A DNA stretch of 5,484 bases, from positions 1-5,484 of the forward strand of contig CAJWGH010000084.1 of NCBI GenBank assembly GCA_913031095.1, given 5' to 3'. This DNA comes from an uncultured Chloroflexota bacterium. GTDB taxonomy: Bacteria; Chloroflexota; Dehalococcoidia; UBA3495. Under the pieces are notes generated by a model, which was given only the letters and a program-made list of their open reading frames with translations, made no database searches and was not told the origin of the DNA. Shown here piece by piece: positions 5,100 through 5,484 of the stretch (its first letter is position 1; the number at the start of each line of letters is the position of its first letter). A program made the translations under genes and the position numbers.

Positions 5100-5484
5100 A
5101 TGGACTTGGGACTGAAGGACAAGGTCGCCATAGTTGGCGGGGCCAGCAAGGGACTTGGCCGGGCCTCGGCTCAGGTACTGGCGGAAGAGGGAGCCAAGGT
5201 AACCATTTGCAGCCGCACTAGCGCAGACTTGGAGCAGGCCGCCAAAGAGATCCGCGAGTCCACCGGCTCTGAAGTATTGACCTTCGCCGCCGACCTGGAT
5301 GAACTATCTTCAATCACCGGCCTGATTGATGCTACCGTTAAAGAGTTTGGTGCTCTAGACATTCTAGTAAACAACTCGGGTGGACCGCCTCTGGCCCGCT
5401 CAGCAGACGCCACCGAAGAACAGTGGGAAACCGCCGTTCACCGCTCTTTGATATTCTTCGGCCGCATGTGCCGTGAGAGCCTCC
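5100..5484 (+). CDS. Short-chain dehydrogenase/reductase, N-terminal 128 codons (partial)
   Basis: A classical-type SDR that should be a cytosolic NAD(P)-dependent oxidoreductase. It begins MDLGLKDKVAIVGGASKGLG. The cofactor loop is GGASKGLG (13-20), the first Gly replacing the usual Thr. Arg39 after the second strand (CSRT) favours NADP(H). Asp65 (AADLD) is at the usual adenine-contacting position, and NNSGGPP (91-97) is the NNAG-type motif. The position of the catalytic Asn seems to be Ser116. The Ser-Tyr-Lys catalytic residues lie beyond the right edge, so activity cannot be judged. A GAGGA at 5089-5093, six bases before the ATG, supports the start. Relatives are often annotated 3-oxoacyl-ACP reductase, but the substrate is unknown. 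It is transcribed away from the phosphatase gene. Confidence 0.92.
   Translation, partial: MDLGLKDKVAIVGGASKGLGRASAQVLAEEGAKVTICSRTSADLEQAAKEIRESTGSEVLTFAADLDELSSITGLIDATVKEFGALDILVNNSGGPPLARSADATEEQWETAVHRSLIFFGRMCRESL

Overview
The window looks like ordinary bacterial chromosome: moderately GC-rich, densely coded, with AGGAGG-type ribosome binding sites at several genes and TATAAT-like promoters. The mix is one housekeeping isoprenoid gene, one PRPP synthase, and acyl-CoA/amidohydrolase/SDR enzymes. Together with a PRPP synthase whose ATP-loop reads GRTDKKDQPR, it suggests to me a free-living Chloroflexota of the Dehalococcoidia/SAR202 type. That placement is an inference from recall of similar proteins. 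No marker here settles it.

Layout from left to right. (1) Positions 1-570, minus strand: the first 190 codons of ispH, the last enzyme of the MEP isoprenoid pathway. It starts at a GTG and runs off the left edge exactly at its third iron-sulfur cysteine. (2) Positions 571-783: a divergent control region holding the ispH leader and a good promoter for the rightward genes. (3) Positions 784-2552, plus strand: a two-gene unit made of an enoyl-CoA hydratase/isomerase family protein and prs (ribose-phosphate pyrophosphokinase), joined by a one-base TAATG overlap. (4) Positions 2553-2723: a hairpin after prs and a promoter and ribosome binding site for the next gene. (5) Positions 2724-3899, plus strand: a complete metal-dependent amidohydrolase with every expected metal ligand. 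(6) Positions 3900-3958 and the end of the next gene: a long hairpin between convergent genes. (7) Positions 3959-4936, minus strand: an inositol-monophosphatase family phosphatase with a basic C-terminal tail. (8) Positions 4937-5099: two back-to-back extended -10 promoters. (9) Positions 5100-5484, plus strand: the N-terminal 128 codons of a short-chain dehydrogenase/reductase, cut by the right edge.

The genes do not form one evident pathway. ispH and prs supply central precursors (isoprenoid units and PRPP). The hydratase-like protein, amidohydrolase, phosphatase and SDR are broad families whose substrates cannot be read from this window. I found no tRNA, rRNA, CRISPR array, insertion sequence or phage gene, and no stretch over 300 bases without a gene. 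I do not see a clearly novel system. The items most worth a second look are substituted active-site residues in the hydratase-like protein, in the PRPP synthase and in the SDR, the coupling of the first two genes, and the promoter and hairpin architecture.
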